Source: Thunnus maccoyii (taxonomy: Eukaryota; Chordata; Actinopteri; Scombriformes; Scombridae). Taken from it: a stretch of DNA of 64,000 bases. Below, piece by piece: positions 8,931-21,168 of this stretch. A program made the translations under genes and the position numbers. Location: assembly GCF_910596095.1 (NCBI RefSeq), contig NC_056540.1:24124501-24188500 (forward strand), given 5' to 3'. The notes beneath the pieces were generated by a model. That model ran no database searches, was not told where the DNA came from, and was given only the letters and a program-made list of their open reading frames with translations. Every line of letters begins with the position of its first letter. The first letter of the stretch is position 1.

Positions 8931-10440
8931 CTGCCACCAGGTCAGATTCCTCAAGAAATCAGATGAAACGCTTTACGGCACACATACCATTTTTGGGGTC
9001 CTTGGATACTTGAAAACTCATGAAAATTGGCACACACCTCAGAACTGGGAGACATTGCAAAGTTCTCTAGTGATTGGGCTTGGGTGTGGCCAGTGGGCTC
9101 CACCCCCAAGCGCTAGGCCATTTTGGAACAAAGTTTCTTTGATGTTCATAAAATTTGGTGGGTTCATTGCTCTCAATGTTCTGACATAATACATATTTTT
9201 CAAATTTTTTCTCCCAACTGAACACATTTGAGGCCTTAGGATTTGCAAAAACTCATGAAACTTTGCACCTATGTTTGATCTAGTAGATATTTCAATTAGT
9301 ATCACGTGGCACGTTGGTTCTGTAGTGCCCCCTAATTACTTTTAGGATTTTTGTGGTTTTAGGGGGGCTCAAAAACTCACTAATCTTTGCACATTCATCA
9401 GATGTGGTGTAACTTGATATCTGATACAGATCTTGGGGTTGGGTGTGGCAAAGTGGCTTGAGGGTGCCCCCTAGAAAATTTCAAAGTCAAAGCTTCCACC
9501 TTTAAATTTGACATAGATGTATGAAATTGCGCATGCTGATGTAAAATCTCCTGACTTAAAAACAGCCTCTTGGAGCCATACCTTAAGTCCAACAGGAAGT
9601 CAGACATTTCGAATCTACTTCACATTTTTTCTGCAAAGTGAAGCCATTTACAGGCATTGTACTTTAATGAACTCCTCCTAGAGATTAATCCAAGTAATTT
9701 CAAATTTGGTATGTGATATCTAAAGACCTTTACGATGCTCAATTGCAAAGCTTTTTCATTTTCATGGAGTGCCCTTGGTGTTGTGGGCCGGTACATTTTG
9801 CCAAAAACATGTTTGGGGCATCAAAAAGGAAGTTGTTGTATCTCGACTTTACATTGTCCAGTCTGCCCCAGATTTCTCATGCTTGATAAGAGTCCAGGCC
9901 TGAACACAACTACATGTCAATATTGAGTCAAAATCATAGCACCACCTACTGACAACAGGAAGTCAGCCTTACATGACAAACATCATCCGATTTACAGGAA
10001 ATTTATATGGTGTGGTCTACACATGATATACAACAACATGACATATAATTAGTGGGTGTTCTCTAGCACCACATAGTGGACACAGAAACTGATAGATATC
10101 TCTTACATGCAATGTCCGATATACATGAAAATGTATATCCATGTCAGTTGCCCTCTGATAAATGTATTGCTTCATTAATATTTCACTTATGTAGTATTGC
10201 CTACGGGCAACAGGAAGTGAAGCCTAAGTGACACAAATGTATACACAGTTACCAATATGCACCACATACTGCACACAAGAAATAATATTTTACCAATTCA
10301 CACAGTGTCCGATAATCCTGAAAATTCAGAGCTGAGTCGACAGACCTCCAGTATTGAAACCATGGCTGCTACTCACTCCGACGGGTGCAAGGGCCCGTTC
10401 GTCACTGCTTGCAGTTTTAATTATTATTATTTCTTGTCAG
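8930..10440. repeat. Dispersed repeat with internal periodic motif (copy 1)
   Basis: This stretch recurs at 17860-19287 and 24410-25690. Inside it, a degenerate phrase built on GCACCACCTACTG..AACAGGAAGTCAG comes back every 100-350 bases (about 9310, 9455, 9590, 9935, 10065 and 10195), as does a phrase ACTCATGAAA(A/C)TTTGCAC (about 9015, 9249 and 9371). It ends in GCAAGGGCCCGTTCGTCACT followed by TTATTATTATT. No coding domain is seen. The class is unknown to me; similar phrases are common in teleost genomes. Confidence 0.5.
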
Positions 10441-11416
10441 ATCGATCATGAATAATCTGTCAAATTCTGAATAATATAAGAAAAACATATTAAAAATGTT
10501 ATTTTAAAATGTACACTTGCATTGTGGTCACAACCCGTTACGGTAACTTTAACTGAAAAAAAATCCCACCGTGACCTTTCGGTTTTGTCCATGTCCTTAC
10601 AGGTTCCTAAAAGTCCAGGTCATGACCAAGATGATAATTTCATACAGTAAACTGAATTTTCTAAAGTTAGCATTGAGAATTGTATAGCCTAGCAGTTGAC
10701 TACGGTGTTTGAGTACATTTTTAACATTTCTAAAGTTAGCGATAGATGATTAGGGTTGAACATTTACGTTAGGCAATATTTCATCAGTCTTACACTTTGA
10801 GGCCAAAATAGAATTTCATGGAAACCAAACAGGAGGTTTGTTATGGTGTGAGCAGGTTGGAAGGAGTGCAGCCACTGTGGTTGCATAGGCCAAAGGTGGG
10901 GAGTGAGTGATTGATGAAGCTACGAGTGGGAGGCAGGGCTTTGTTCGGGCTGTTAACAGCAGGAAAAAAGAAATAGACAGACGGGTTCACCTGATCCAGA
11001 CACCATGAGTCTAAATTTGCTGTGACACTCAAATAGGAACGATGACTGAAAGATGTTAGCCTGACATTGAGAGTTTTTTTCTTTCTCTGTTGGGGGAAAG
11101 TCTGTAAAAACAGTGTTCGCACGTAATGACAGCCGTTCTGCTGTTGGAAAACCTCGCCGATGCGACACAATCGGTGAAACGGCACTTTTCATTTCCTGTT
11201 TGTATCACTGACAGCTGTACAGACTGTTGAAGCAGGCATCATGTTGATATGAAAACAGTTGGTTCAGTGTGCGTCTTCATCCATTTATGGCTCACTGTGG
11301 GAGTGGAAATGAGGCTTGTGCATATGTGCTCAGCTCCTCAATGAATAAATAAAACAAAACCATGTGTACGCACAGCTTTTTAAATCTGATGAAAATAATA
11401 CGTATGCATATTTCTC
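10441..11416. other. Spacer homologous to 25690-26617
   Basis: No gene is seen. The stretch matches the region 5' of gene 5, including the caggttggaaggagtgcag block that also occurs near 3395, 19290 and 45330. The homology ends abruptly at about 11416, where a receptor fragment is joined. Confidence 0.55.
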
Positions 11417-11771
11417 TAATAGTGAATGTGTTGTTTGCACTAGAAAACAAACACACACAAAAAGGAAGATGTATCAATGTCTCTTAAAGGGACTAATCAA
11501 TCGTGATGTTATCAACACAATTTGAGTATTACTTTCATTATTGACCACTAAATCATACCAAGTTCCAGTTTAGTTCCATTTCCAAATAATATCTCTCCAC
11601 ATGTGGCCACAGCACAGTGATAAGTCCCAGCATCAGAGGAGCTGATGTCTTTAGAGAAGCGATAGACACAGCTCTTTGGAGACGAGTGAATGCCAGTTTT
11701 ATTTCTACATTCATCATGACTTCCATCAGTGTAGATGAAGTCTGGATGAGATGCATTTGATCCGGCTCTGA
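11417..11771 (-). pseudogene. NITR-like receptor fragment (gene 3 remnant), fused to Tc1-like sequence
   Basis: This contains the first 23 bases of a TM exon (11417-11439), the complete intron 3, and the 3' two-thirds of an I exon (11559-11771), coding RAGSNASHPDF through LFGNGTKLELG. There is no V exon, leader or tail. At 11771 the I exon stops in the middle of the WFRAGS region and Tc1-like sequence begins. At 11416 the TM exon stops and array spacer begins. The surviving codons are open and keep the I-domain cysteines, so the fragment is young. An open frame runs across the Tc1 junction (11553-12140) in a different frame from the I domain and is a by-product. Confidence 0.85.
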
Positions 11772-12368
11772 GGTGATAGAGTAACATCTTTTGGTGGAGG
11801 CAGTGTGATGGTGTGGGGCGGCATCTCCCTCACTGGAAAAATGAGGCTTGTCGTCATTGGAGGCAATCTCAATGCAGAGATATATCGAGATGAGATTCTG
11901 CAACCAGTGGCAATCCCATATCTCCACAGTCTGGGACCAAACTCTATCCTCCATGATGACAACGCTTGTCCCCACAGAGCGAGATTTATCAGAGACTACC
12001 TCCAGACTTTGGGAGTGGAGAGGATGGAATGGCCTGCCAGCAGTCTTGACCTCAACCCCATTGAACACTTGTGGGATCAGCTTGGGTGTGCTGTTCGTGC
12101 CAGAGTGACCAACACAACCACGTTGGCTGACTTGCGACAAATGCTGGTTGAAGAATGAGATGCCATCCCACAGCAGTGTGTGACCAGGCTGGTGACCAGC
12201 ATGAGGAGGAGGTGCCAGGCTGTTGTGGCTGTGTATGGTTCTTCCACACGCTACTGAGGCTCCTGTCTGTTAAATGAATAAATTGTTAAATTGCCAATAT
12301 GTCTTGTTTCTTCAAGCTTCAATAATCCAATCCACCAGACCAAACAAGAGTCAATGGCAGAATAAGCT
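11772..12368 (+). mobile_element. Tc1-like transposon piece without terminal repeats
   Basis: This is homologous to 1273-1870 inside the Tc1-like element but lacks both inverted repeats. The transposase half (from 11786) keeps the catalytic glutamate ([10 protein letters not shown]) and the arginine codon that is a stop in the first copy, yet shares the TGA after LVEE (12156-12158) with it. Because the ends are missing, the piece arrived by recombination or duplication, not by transposition. Its right end joins block A2 at gaagaggctatgagtgggag. Confidence 0.8.
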
Positions 12369-13568
12369 GCTTGAAGAGGCTATGAGTGGGAGACAGGGCT
12401 TTGTTCAGGCTGTTCTCAGCAGGAAAAAAGAAATAGTGACAGACAGGTTCAGTGAATTCAGACACGAAGAGCTAAATGTGGCGTGTCGGTCAAACAGGAA
12501 TGTCTGACTGAAAGATGTTGGCCTGACATTCATAGTATTTTTTTTCAATTGTTGGAAAGTTTGAGGACATGAAGTATGAGTGGACCATTTCTAAACCTCC
12601 AGAGGTGGCTGCTTAGATCTGAGGCTGTCAGGTTCCTCAACATGTATAGGAAACCTACACATAAACATGTATCTGATGTGAGAAACACTTAACTGCAGAA
12701 GTAACCCCTGGCTGTAAATCACTGAAGTAGAGTATTATCATGATTCAGAAATAAAAATCTAAAATAAAATATTCAACTACTTAAACAAAAAGTAAAAGCT
12801 AAAAACTCTCTTCAGACACTTTACTCTTCATTCTGTTTGCCAAAAACCAAAACAATGAGCTAAAGAAGCTACAATGGAGTACTCTCTTAGGGCTATTAAG
12901 CAGGGAGGATGTCTGTAGGTCCATAAACTGTATTTAAATGTCTTAAACTGAAATGTCCAAATAGTATGAATTGATCAATTTGACTCAAATATGAAACCAT
13001 GACTTCTTATTTTCCACAATAACAATTGATCTGGTACATGTTCTAAAGGGAAAAGAGTAGTTTGTGTTCTGTTTTGTTAAGTTTTCTTCAGACATCAGGA
13101 TCCAGATGAGACTCTGCTATTTCATTCTACAGTATTTATGTTATTTTATTCTGTTTGGTGCCAAGTTTACTTATTTTTTCATTTTGCCAAAGTGAATGTG
13201 TTTCATTCTCAAAACACAATTAGTATTACACATAGAAAGAATTTGAGCCATTTAGTTTAAGAATTTTTATTGCAACAGTAAATAAATTCAGATTGAGACA
13301 ACAAGCAGTTTTCAAACAAAATTTTGTGTTAATACAATTAAAGAAAAAAGATAAAATTGACATGATATAGCTGATATGTAAGAAAGGCAACAATAATATG
13401 TGATAGACTATGATTGTCCTAAGTTTGTCAACAATTAAATGATTTTTTTAAGTAAGGGTTAATATTTAATATTTAGCCAAGATAAAAACAAAACAAAACA
13501 AAACAATCACAAACAGATGCAAGTGCTCAATATTATCAACAGTATCAACATTTAACTCATGAGTACAC

Positions 13569-14578
13569 TAGGGTTGGGCATCGAGAACTGGTTCCAAAAT
13601 TTAGATTCCCAATGAATCACTAAGAAATTTTAATTTCGATTCCACTTATCAGTTCCCAAACACATTACATATCTACAAGGACCTATCTCCGTTATGCATC
13701 AACGCAACAGCTTGTTTGTTTACATATGAGCATGCATGGCTAACATCACAACAATATTGAGAGAAAGATGGACCGCGGTAAACGCTGTAAAGTGTGTCTT
13801 CACTTTATTTAAGAAAATGAAAAGGCAAAGTACAATGCATGTGGGAAGCTAATTAGCTGTAAGTCAGATTGCACATCAAATCTGACAAATCTGAAATATT
13901 TAAGGCAGCATGGCGTCGGTCTCCCAGCCCGAGTGTGTCATCAGCCAGCACCTCCAGTAGAGCCAGGGATACCAAGCTGTGACACAGTGTCTATGTATGT
14001 TTGTAAGTTTCTGTTTCCTGTTGTCAATAAAGTGTCACTTTTCTTTTTCAAGTTTTTCTTGTTGTTCAGCAACATAAAGGAAGTCCTCAGCTGCATTCAG
14101 ACTGAAAACAGTGCTGTGTTGGTGTGATCAATGAAATATAATCCAGCAATCTAGTGGGGGGAACAGATTATTGCGTTTAAAGGCTGATCAGAAAAACACT
14201 GCACAGCGGTTTGTTATACTCACAGACTGGATTTAACAACTCTGGAAAATTATCACACCACAACCCTGTTCACTAGTGCGCACATGTGGCATGTCTGTGT
14301 CTGCAGACCTCCGAAAAAGCGACAGCACACTATGTCATTGAGAGGAAGATGAGACAGAACGTCTTCCGGACAAAAGCAGAAAGTTCAGTTAAAAAGACTT
14401 TGAAATGACTTACTTTAATGAAACAATAAAAGTCATAGTAAACGCTTAAAAGAATGAAGATATTTTTGTTATTTAAACATTTGACCTCTTTTTTTTTTAC
14501 CACATTGGAATAGAAACTGGGAATCGTTAAGCAGAAACGGCATCAGAATCGATAAAATTCAGACGATACTCAACCGTA
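13569..14578 (+). mobile_element. hAT-type non-autonomous transposon in receptor tail exon (copy 2)
   Basis: Same insertion as 4647-5641, flanked by GAGTACAC at 13561-13568 and 14579-14586. It is 1010 bases long and differs from copy 1 by point changes and a few short indels, including an insertion in the BED-finger part near 13808 that changes that frame. The position and target duplication are identical, so the two copies descend from one insertion followed by block duplication. Confidence 0.9.
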
Positions 14579-16515
14579 GAGTACACACTGTCGTCTGAAA
14601 ACTCTTTCTTCTTTCTTCTTCTCGTTGCTTTTCTTTCTGGGAAATTCATTGCAGTGTAGTTCATTTTGTCTTCAGCTTCAGTCTGTGCAGCAAATACAAT
14701 GGTTATATATATAAAGTGATATATATACGGTGCCTTTAATGGAATAACAATACATTTCATTTTGTTTTTTCACTCACAATATCATGTCCCTGTTGGCGCA
14801 AGTTGTCATGTCGGGCTTCTGAAAAAGTACTTTCCATTCCTAAAAATGAATGAAATCATAACAGTAAACATTTGATTAGATAAAGGAACATAATCTTACT
14901 TCTTAGTAAAAGTATGTCATAAAAAAAATCGTTAGGATGGACATTTTCTTTGATTATTCATATAAAATAGAGTCAGAGAGTTAAATGAGGTACACAAAGG
15001 AAAAACAACCTCTATGAAGACTTAAATGTTTGTCTTTTGAATGCATGTTGCTGCTATTGTTCAAAAGTTTATTAATAATATACAATATGACATGATTTTA
15101 CCCAAGAACCTATACTGTAAAGGTTTGTCCAAACTTGTACATAAAATGTATAAATAAATTAATATGTCATACATCAGAACATGTTTTCAGTATAAAAGAA
15201 GCATTTAATTTGTTACAACACTTACCTTTATATTGTTCACGCACTCTTAGACTTTGGTTGCAGATGAAGACGACAATTGCAACAACAGAAATGGCCAAGC
15301 AGACTGTTAATATCACTATTCCAATAAATAGTGAATGTGTTTTTTGTACTAGAAAACAAACACACACAAAAAGAAAGATGTATCAAAGATTAAAGAGACT
15401 TATCAATCATGATGTTATCAACATAATTTGAGCTTTACTTTCATTATTGAGCACTAATCATACCACGTTCCAGTTTAGTTCCATTTCCAAATAATATCTC
15501 TCCACATGTGGCCACAGCACAGTAATAAGTCCCATCATCAGAGGAGCTGACGTTTTTAGAGAAGCGATAAACACAGCTCTTTGGAGACGAGTGAATGCCA
15601 GTTTTCTTTCTACATTCATCACGACTTCCATCAGCGTAGATGAAGTCTGGATGAGATGCATCTGATCCGGCTCTGAACCAGTAAACACTGTGTACTCCTG
15701 GACACGTCTTGTTCTTGTAGTCAGAGAGGATTGAACACTGGAGAGTCACAGAGTCTCCTGGACGGACTGGATCAGATACTGTCGGCCACTGAACAACAGT
15801 ATAGTTTGATGTTCTTTCACTGTTTCCTATGCAATGCAAAACTATATTAAAAATTAGAGACCTCCACACACATTTTGAAAACAGTTATTGAAATATATAT
15901 AAATATATATATATATAAAATTTGTAATGAAATTAGGAAATTTAGTGACACTTTAAAGTTATAGTAAGATAGATCACAGTATTACCTTTAACTAATAAAT
16001 ATGTCCCACTCCATTCAAAATTAGTCCACTCCATGACTGCACAATGGTACATTCCCTCGTCTTCTTGGGTTGTCCTCAAAATGGTCAGGTTACCAAAATT
16101 CTTATCTTTACGTACCTTCAATCTTGTGGAATTAAACTCTGGTGCATACTCAGGATTTGCAGCTCTAATCACTTTCACAATTAATTTCAGAGTATCACCG
16201 GCAGTCTGCTTGTACCAGTAGAGTTCTTTATTGTTGTGCTCATCATTAGATAAAGCACATGCCAAAGTTGCAGGTTGACCAAGTTGAACCGTGATCACTG
16301 GAACCAGCGTATCTGAATGAAATGAAAATATAGAATACACATTGTAAATAACAATTATTGTATGATGTACAAAATGTATTATGCAAAAACATGATATATC
16401 AACCTCCAAACATCTTGTAGAAATGCAAATTCTTAGTTGCATACAGAATACACAGAATTAGATGATACTTACATCCTTGATGAAGAACAAGCAGTGTTAC
16501 CCATAACACGATCAT
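14527..16515 (-). CDS. NITR-like inhibitory receptor gene 4 with transposon-derived C-terminus
   Basis: Exons: leader 16473-16515, V 15986-16312, I 15464-15826, TM 15226-15348, linker 14778-14839, tail 14527-14682. They total 1074 bases, 357 residues, in frame with GT-AG junctions. The V domain reads TLVPVITVQLGQPATLAC, then YWYKQTAGD and DEGMYHC. The I domain includes SNYTVVQWPTV (an N-glycosylation sequon), six cysteines and LFGNGTKLERG. The membrane segment is uncharged and ends in CNQSLRVREQYKG. The tail has MNYTAM and the ITIM SVYSTV, then hAT-coded residues ending SDAVSA. Everything except the V exon matches gene 2; the V exon matches gene 6 with one base difference seen. It is probably an inhibitory surface receptor. 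Confidence 0.82.
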
Positions 16516-16618
16516 CTTCACAATGTCTCTTGTTAGGAACCTTTCTGGTATTTCACTGAGTAAAGGAGGTGATGTGACGTGGCCACGACACTGAATGTCA
16601 CACTGAGAAATGTATGTG

Positions 16619-16652
16619 ATTGGTTATTACAGATTCAAAGTGCACTTCCTGT
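16619..16652 (-). promoter_or_regulatory. Proximal promoter motifs of gene 4
   Basis: ACAGGAAGTG on the minus strand (plus 16643-16652) and AACCAAT (plus 16619-16625), in the same arrangement and distance from the ATG (16515) as in gene 2. Confidence 0.5.
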
Positions 16653-17859
16653 CACATTGGTCTCATTCTGGTCTTTGTGAAGCATATTTCACCTCTCATT
16701 CTTCACCATTCACTCAGTCATTTTAATGATAATCTCAAAGATTTTTGATTTTATGAATTTTGGGAACTCTTCTATTAATGCTCTCATCTTGTAGTGCTTT
16801 TCATCTTTGGTCAGCATGTCCAGCTTCTGTCCTCACTCTGCGTGTAGGTGCAAAACTCTGCAGCGAGCTAAACACACTTTTAACAGTGGTTGAAAACAGG
16901 AGTAGCCTGTGAGGATTTTACTGGAACAAACTGTGAAACTGTGAAAATACAGTATCAGAAAAGATATTTGATGATATTGATTACAAATCAGAAAAAGACA
17001 AGACACCATAAACAAGTGTCAGACAAATATTGTCAAGACGAACTAGTACAGAAACAAGGAAACTGGATTCACAAAAGTAAAATGTTACACGAGTCACGTT
17101 GTCCTGCATGTATGATGAAACAAAGTATCATTAGAATAGATCAACATATGTAGTATGAAGAACAACTGTTGCTTGAGTTCTCATCCTCTAGACTTCTTTC
17201 CTTTCTCCACACACCTTGGAAGTAAGTGAAGTTGTGCCAGAGACCCTTACTCTGCATCTACAGATCAACATATAAAATTTATACTGTGTCAAATAACAAT
17301 GTGTAATGTGAGAGGCATCACTCGCACTGATGAACCTTCTGTGAATCTTGGCTTTATGGGGCTTCATAACAAGTTTTAGGTCATTGTTTAGCTGTCTGAT
17401 TTGCAACTTTTGGTTCGATCACACTGCTCTCACAGCGCCAAAAAAAAAAAGCGCTAAATACCCACTGTGTACTACCTGCTCAGCACCAAATGACAAACAG
17501 ATACAGTTAGCAACAAGCTGGTGAACATAGTGGAGCATTTAGCAGCAAAAGAGCCAAATATTTCCCTCAGGAGTTGGTTGAAATGAAAAACAGAGCTAAC
17601 AGAGAGTCAATATTGGACTTATATTCACCAGATATCCAGAAACATGACTCCAAATGAATAATAATGTTGCTCCATAACTGCTGGATCTGTAAATAAGCAA
17701 CTAGCTAACAAGTTCATCATATCAACTTAAAGTTACTACAAGGAAACCTTTAACTGGTTATGAAACAGTCTCATGATGCCTCTGATGCTTCTTTATGACC
17801 TACATGAGCAAATGAGACCATCAGCAAGAAGACTGGCTATTTCTATACAGTTATTCTAA
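16653..17859. other. 5' array spacer of gene 4
   Basis: Near-identical to 7723-8930 upstream of gene 2. No gene is seen. Confidence 0.6.
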
Positions 17860-19287
17860 ATGCCTGCCACCAGGTCAGATTCCTCAAGAAATCAGATGAA
17901 ATGCTTTACGGCACACATACCATTTTTGGGGGCCTTGGGATACTTGAAAACTCATGAAAATTGGCACACACCTCAGAACTGGGAGAAATTGCAAAGTTCA
18001 CTAGTGATTGGGCTTGGGTGTGGCCAGTGGGCTCCACCCCCAAGCGCTAGGCCATTTTGGAACAAAGTTTCTTTGATGTTCATAAAATTTGGTGGGTTCA
18101 TTGCTCTCAATGTTCTGACATAATACATACTTTTTCATTTTTTTTCTCCCAACTGAACATGTTTGAGGCCTTAGGATTTGCAAAAACTCATGAAACTTTG
18201 CTCCTATGTTTGAACTAGTAAATATTTAAATTAGTATCACGTGGCACGTTGGTTCTATAGTGCCCCCTAATTACTTTTAGGATTTTTGTGGTTTTAGGGG
18301 TGCTCAAAAACTCACTAATCTTTGCACATTCATCAGATGTGGTGTAACTTGATATCTGATACAGATCTTGGGGTTAGGTGTGGCAAAATGGCTTGAGGGT
18401 GCCCCCTAGAAAATTTCAAAGTCAAAGCTCCCACCTTTAAATTTGACATAGATGTATGAAATTGCACACGCTGATGTAAAATCTCCTGACTTAAAAACAG
18501 CCTCTTGGAGCCATACCTTAAGTCCAACAGGAAGTCAGACATTTCGAATCTACTTCACATTTTTTCCACAAAGTGAAGCCATTTACAGGCATTGTACTTT
18601 AATGAACTCCTCCTAGAGATTAATCCAAGCAATTTCAAATTCAGTAGGTGATATCTAAAGACCTTTACGATGCTAAATTGCAAAGCTTTTTCATTTTCAT
18701 GGAGTGCCCTTGGTGTGGTGGGCTGGTAAATTTTGCCAAAAACATGTTTGGGGCATTAAAAAGGAAGTTGTTGTATCTGGACTTTACATTGTCCAGTCTG
18801 CCCCAGATTTCTCATGCTTGATAAGAGTCCAGGCCTGAACACAACTACATGTCAATATTGAGTCATAATCATAGCACCACCTACTGACAACAGGAAGTCA
18901 GCCTTACATGACAAACATCATCCGATTTACAGGAAATTTATATGGTGTGGTCTACACATGATATACAACAACATGACATATAATTAGTGGGTGTTCTCTA
19001 GCACCACATAGTGGACACAGAAACTGATAGTTATCTCTTACATACAATGTCCGATATTCATGAAAATGTATATCCATGTCAGTTGCCCTCTGATAAATGT
19101 ATTGCTTCATTAATATTTCACTTATGTAGTATTGTCTACAGGCAACAGGAAGTGAAGCCTAAGTGACACATAGTTCCTCAAATGTATACACAGTTACCAA
19201 TCTGTCATCTCAAGCACCACATACTGCACACAAGAAATAATATTTTACCAATTCACACAGTGTCCGATAATCCTGAAAATTCAGAGG
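17860..19287. repeat. Dispersed repeat with internal periodic motif (copy 2)
   Basis: Homologue of 8930-10325 with the same periodic CACCACCTACTG..CAACAGGAAGTC phrases. It is followed directly at 19288 by a short caaaggtggggagtgag block that also appears at 10890 and 26118. Confidence 0.5.
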
Positions 19288-19424
19288 TTGTATAGGCCAA
19301 AGGTGGGGAGTGAGATGTGATTGATGAAGCTACGAGTGGGAGGCAGGGCTTTTTTCAGGCTGTTAACAGCAGGAAAAAAGAAATAGACAAACGGGTTCAC
19401 CGGATCCAGACACCATGAGTCTAA

Positions 19425-20021
19425 ATTTACGTCTATCAGCAGGTCTCAACTAGGGGAGCCACATCCACCTGCTACATGACGCACATTTCCTTATTTGGAC
19501 ATCACTCCCAGAGCTGGGGGTGTTCCCCAGAAATAAAGCTGAACTACTGACACAAGCGAAGTGCTCCCAAGGGACTCCCCATAACCTGTTCCCCTTCTCC
19601 TCTCTTAAAAGTTAGGTTGTGAAAAATAGGCAATAAATGAAAAGTGCAAACCAAGAATCACCTTTGAAGTTGTTCTCTACACATTATATGCTATGCTGTC
19701 TCTGTGTTATGGGTGTATAAATAAGAGGTCTGTCTGCATGTTGGTGATGCACTTGGTTTTAGCTCAGTAGTCAGAGCAGTCGGCTATGATCTTGCACGCT
19801 CTGGTTCGAGGCCTGGGGTGAGGACCTCCTACGTAAGATAGTTCATTCATAAATACTTATTTTAACACTTTAATATCCTAAAATTAAAAGCATAATAAAA
19901 ACAAAAACTGGATTTTTACACTTATTTCCATTTTTATTCGAATACAAATATAAATATAAATTTGCTGCCTCAACAAATATATACAAACACAAATACTTGG
20001 CTCTCCGCACAACCCTAGTGC
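19425..20021 (+). mobile_element. hAT-like non-autonomous element with tRNA-like core (copy b, truncated)
   Basis: Right-hand part of the element seen complete at 26629-27412, ending in the terminus GCACAACCCTAG. Its left part has been lost at the 19425 junction. It carries the tRNA-like module at 19755-19820. Confidence 0.5.
19755..19820 (+). other. tRNA-like module inside the hAT-like repeat (copy b)
   Basis: A-box-like TTTAGCTCAGTAGTCAGAGC and, 30 bases further, B-box-like GGTTCGAGGCC. The overall spacing resembles a tRNA, but pairing of acceptor and anticodon stems is poor. It is probably a captured pol III promoter or a SINE head. Confidence 0.5.
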
Positions 20022-20790
20022 ATACACACAGTTTTAGTCATGAATCTACACAGACTTTTATGCATCAGGCCCCAGGCTTCTGCAGAATAACCACACACAC
20101 CTCTACACACATCAGACTAGTCGGTTATAACTCGATATTGCCTTTTTATGAATGACACGTCGGGTTAGCAGGGCTCATCACAGCCCCTTTTCCAACTTCT
20201 TTTCAGAAGAAGTAGCGTCTCATGTTTTATCCTTGAGACACACTGCGGTGCTGTTGTGTAACGTTCATTTTTAAACTGTGTGACCATTTACAAGGTGAGA
20301 AGGCTACATTAGAGATATGGCTGAGATAGCATTGGTCCAACCATGACTATTTCATCTTTTAAAACTGGATGTCCCCCCCACTTCAAAACTCACTCCAGCA
20401 CTGCTGGGTCTATATGTAGCTATAGATATCATCACATTTCAATAAATACAAATGTATTAAAATGAACAGATCAGTATATCTTAAATTCTGTTTTATTTTA
20501 TTAAACTGCATAACAGATTGGGTTTTTATTATAGCTGCATTACAGACTGAATATCATAATTTACTGCATCTGTCTGTCAATGATGTTATTTTTTGTGAGA
20601 AAAAAAGTGTTAGTGGAGCTTTGAGTTGAGATTATTTTGTCACAGCACTCTCATTGACTCAGGAGTACAAACTTCAGAGGATAGTAGGACATTTAATTAA
20701 GTAAACTGATCTGTTTATATTATTACATTTATTTTTATTAAAATGTGACAATATCTGTAGTACACATAGAGCCTCAGAGCCAACGCTGTT
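20022..20790. other. Intergenic sequence shared with 27413-28210
   Basis: No gene or repeat class is recognised. The two copies are nearly identical, except that the later one has a TATATATCTATATA expansion at 28105-28130. Confidence 0.5.
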
Positions 20791-21168
20791 GGTTCGGTCA
20801 TGTTGCCAAAGTGAATGTGTTTCAGACTCAAAACGCAGTTAATATTATACATGAAAAGCATTTGAGCCATTTAGTTTCAGAGTTTTTATTGCAGCAGTAA
20901 AAATTTCAGATTGAGACAACGAGTAGTTTTCAAACACAAAATTTTGTCTTAACACAATTAAAGACCAAAGATAAAATTGATACGATAAAGATGATAAAAA
21001 TTACATGTAAGAAAGGCAAAAAGATGTTATAGACTATGATAGTCCTAATTGTGTCAACAATAAAGTGATTTTTTTGCGCAAGGTTAATATTTAATATTTA
21101 GCCAAAATAAAAAATAAAACCAAACAATCACAAACAGATGCAAGTGCTCAATATTATCAACAGTATCA

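Larger units (their letters stand above)
3441..10325. repeat. Tandem block A1 (receptor gene 2 with flanks)
   Basis: About 6.9 kb that recurs at 12369-19287 with only scattered substitutions and short indels. Both blocks share the 3' flank, the hAT insertion, the whole receptor gene and the 5' spacer, so the hAT insertion predates the duplication. The boundaries are where similarity stops by eye: left at gaggctacgagtgggaggca, right at ataatcctgaaaattcagag. Confidence 0.75.
12369..19287. repeat. Tandem block A2 (receptor gene 4 with flanks)
   Basis: Second copy of block A1 (3441-10325). Similarity is very high in the flanks, introns 2-5, the I, TM, linker and tail exons and the hAT element. 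It drops sharply only in the V exon (15986-16312). Confidence 0.75.
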
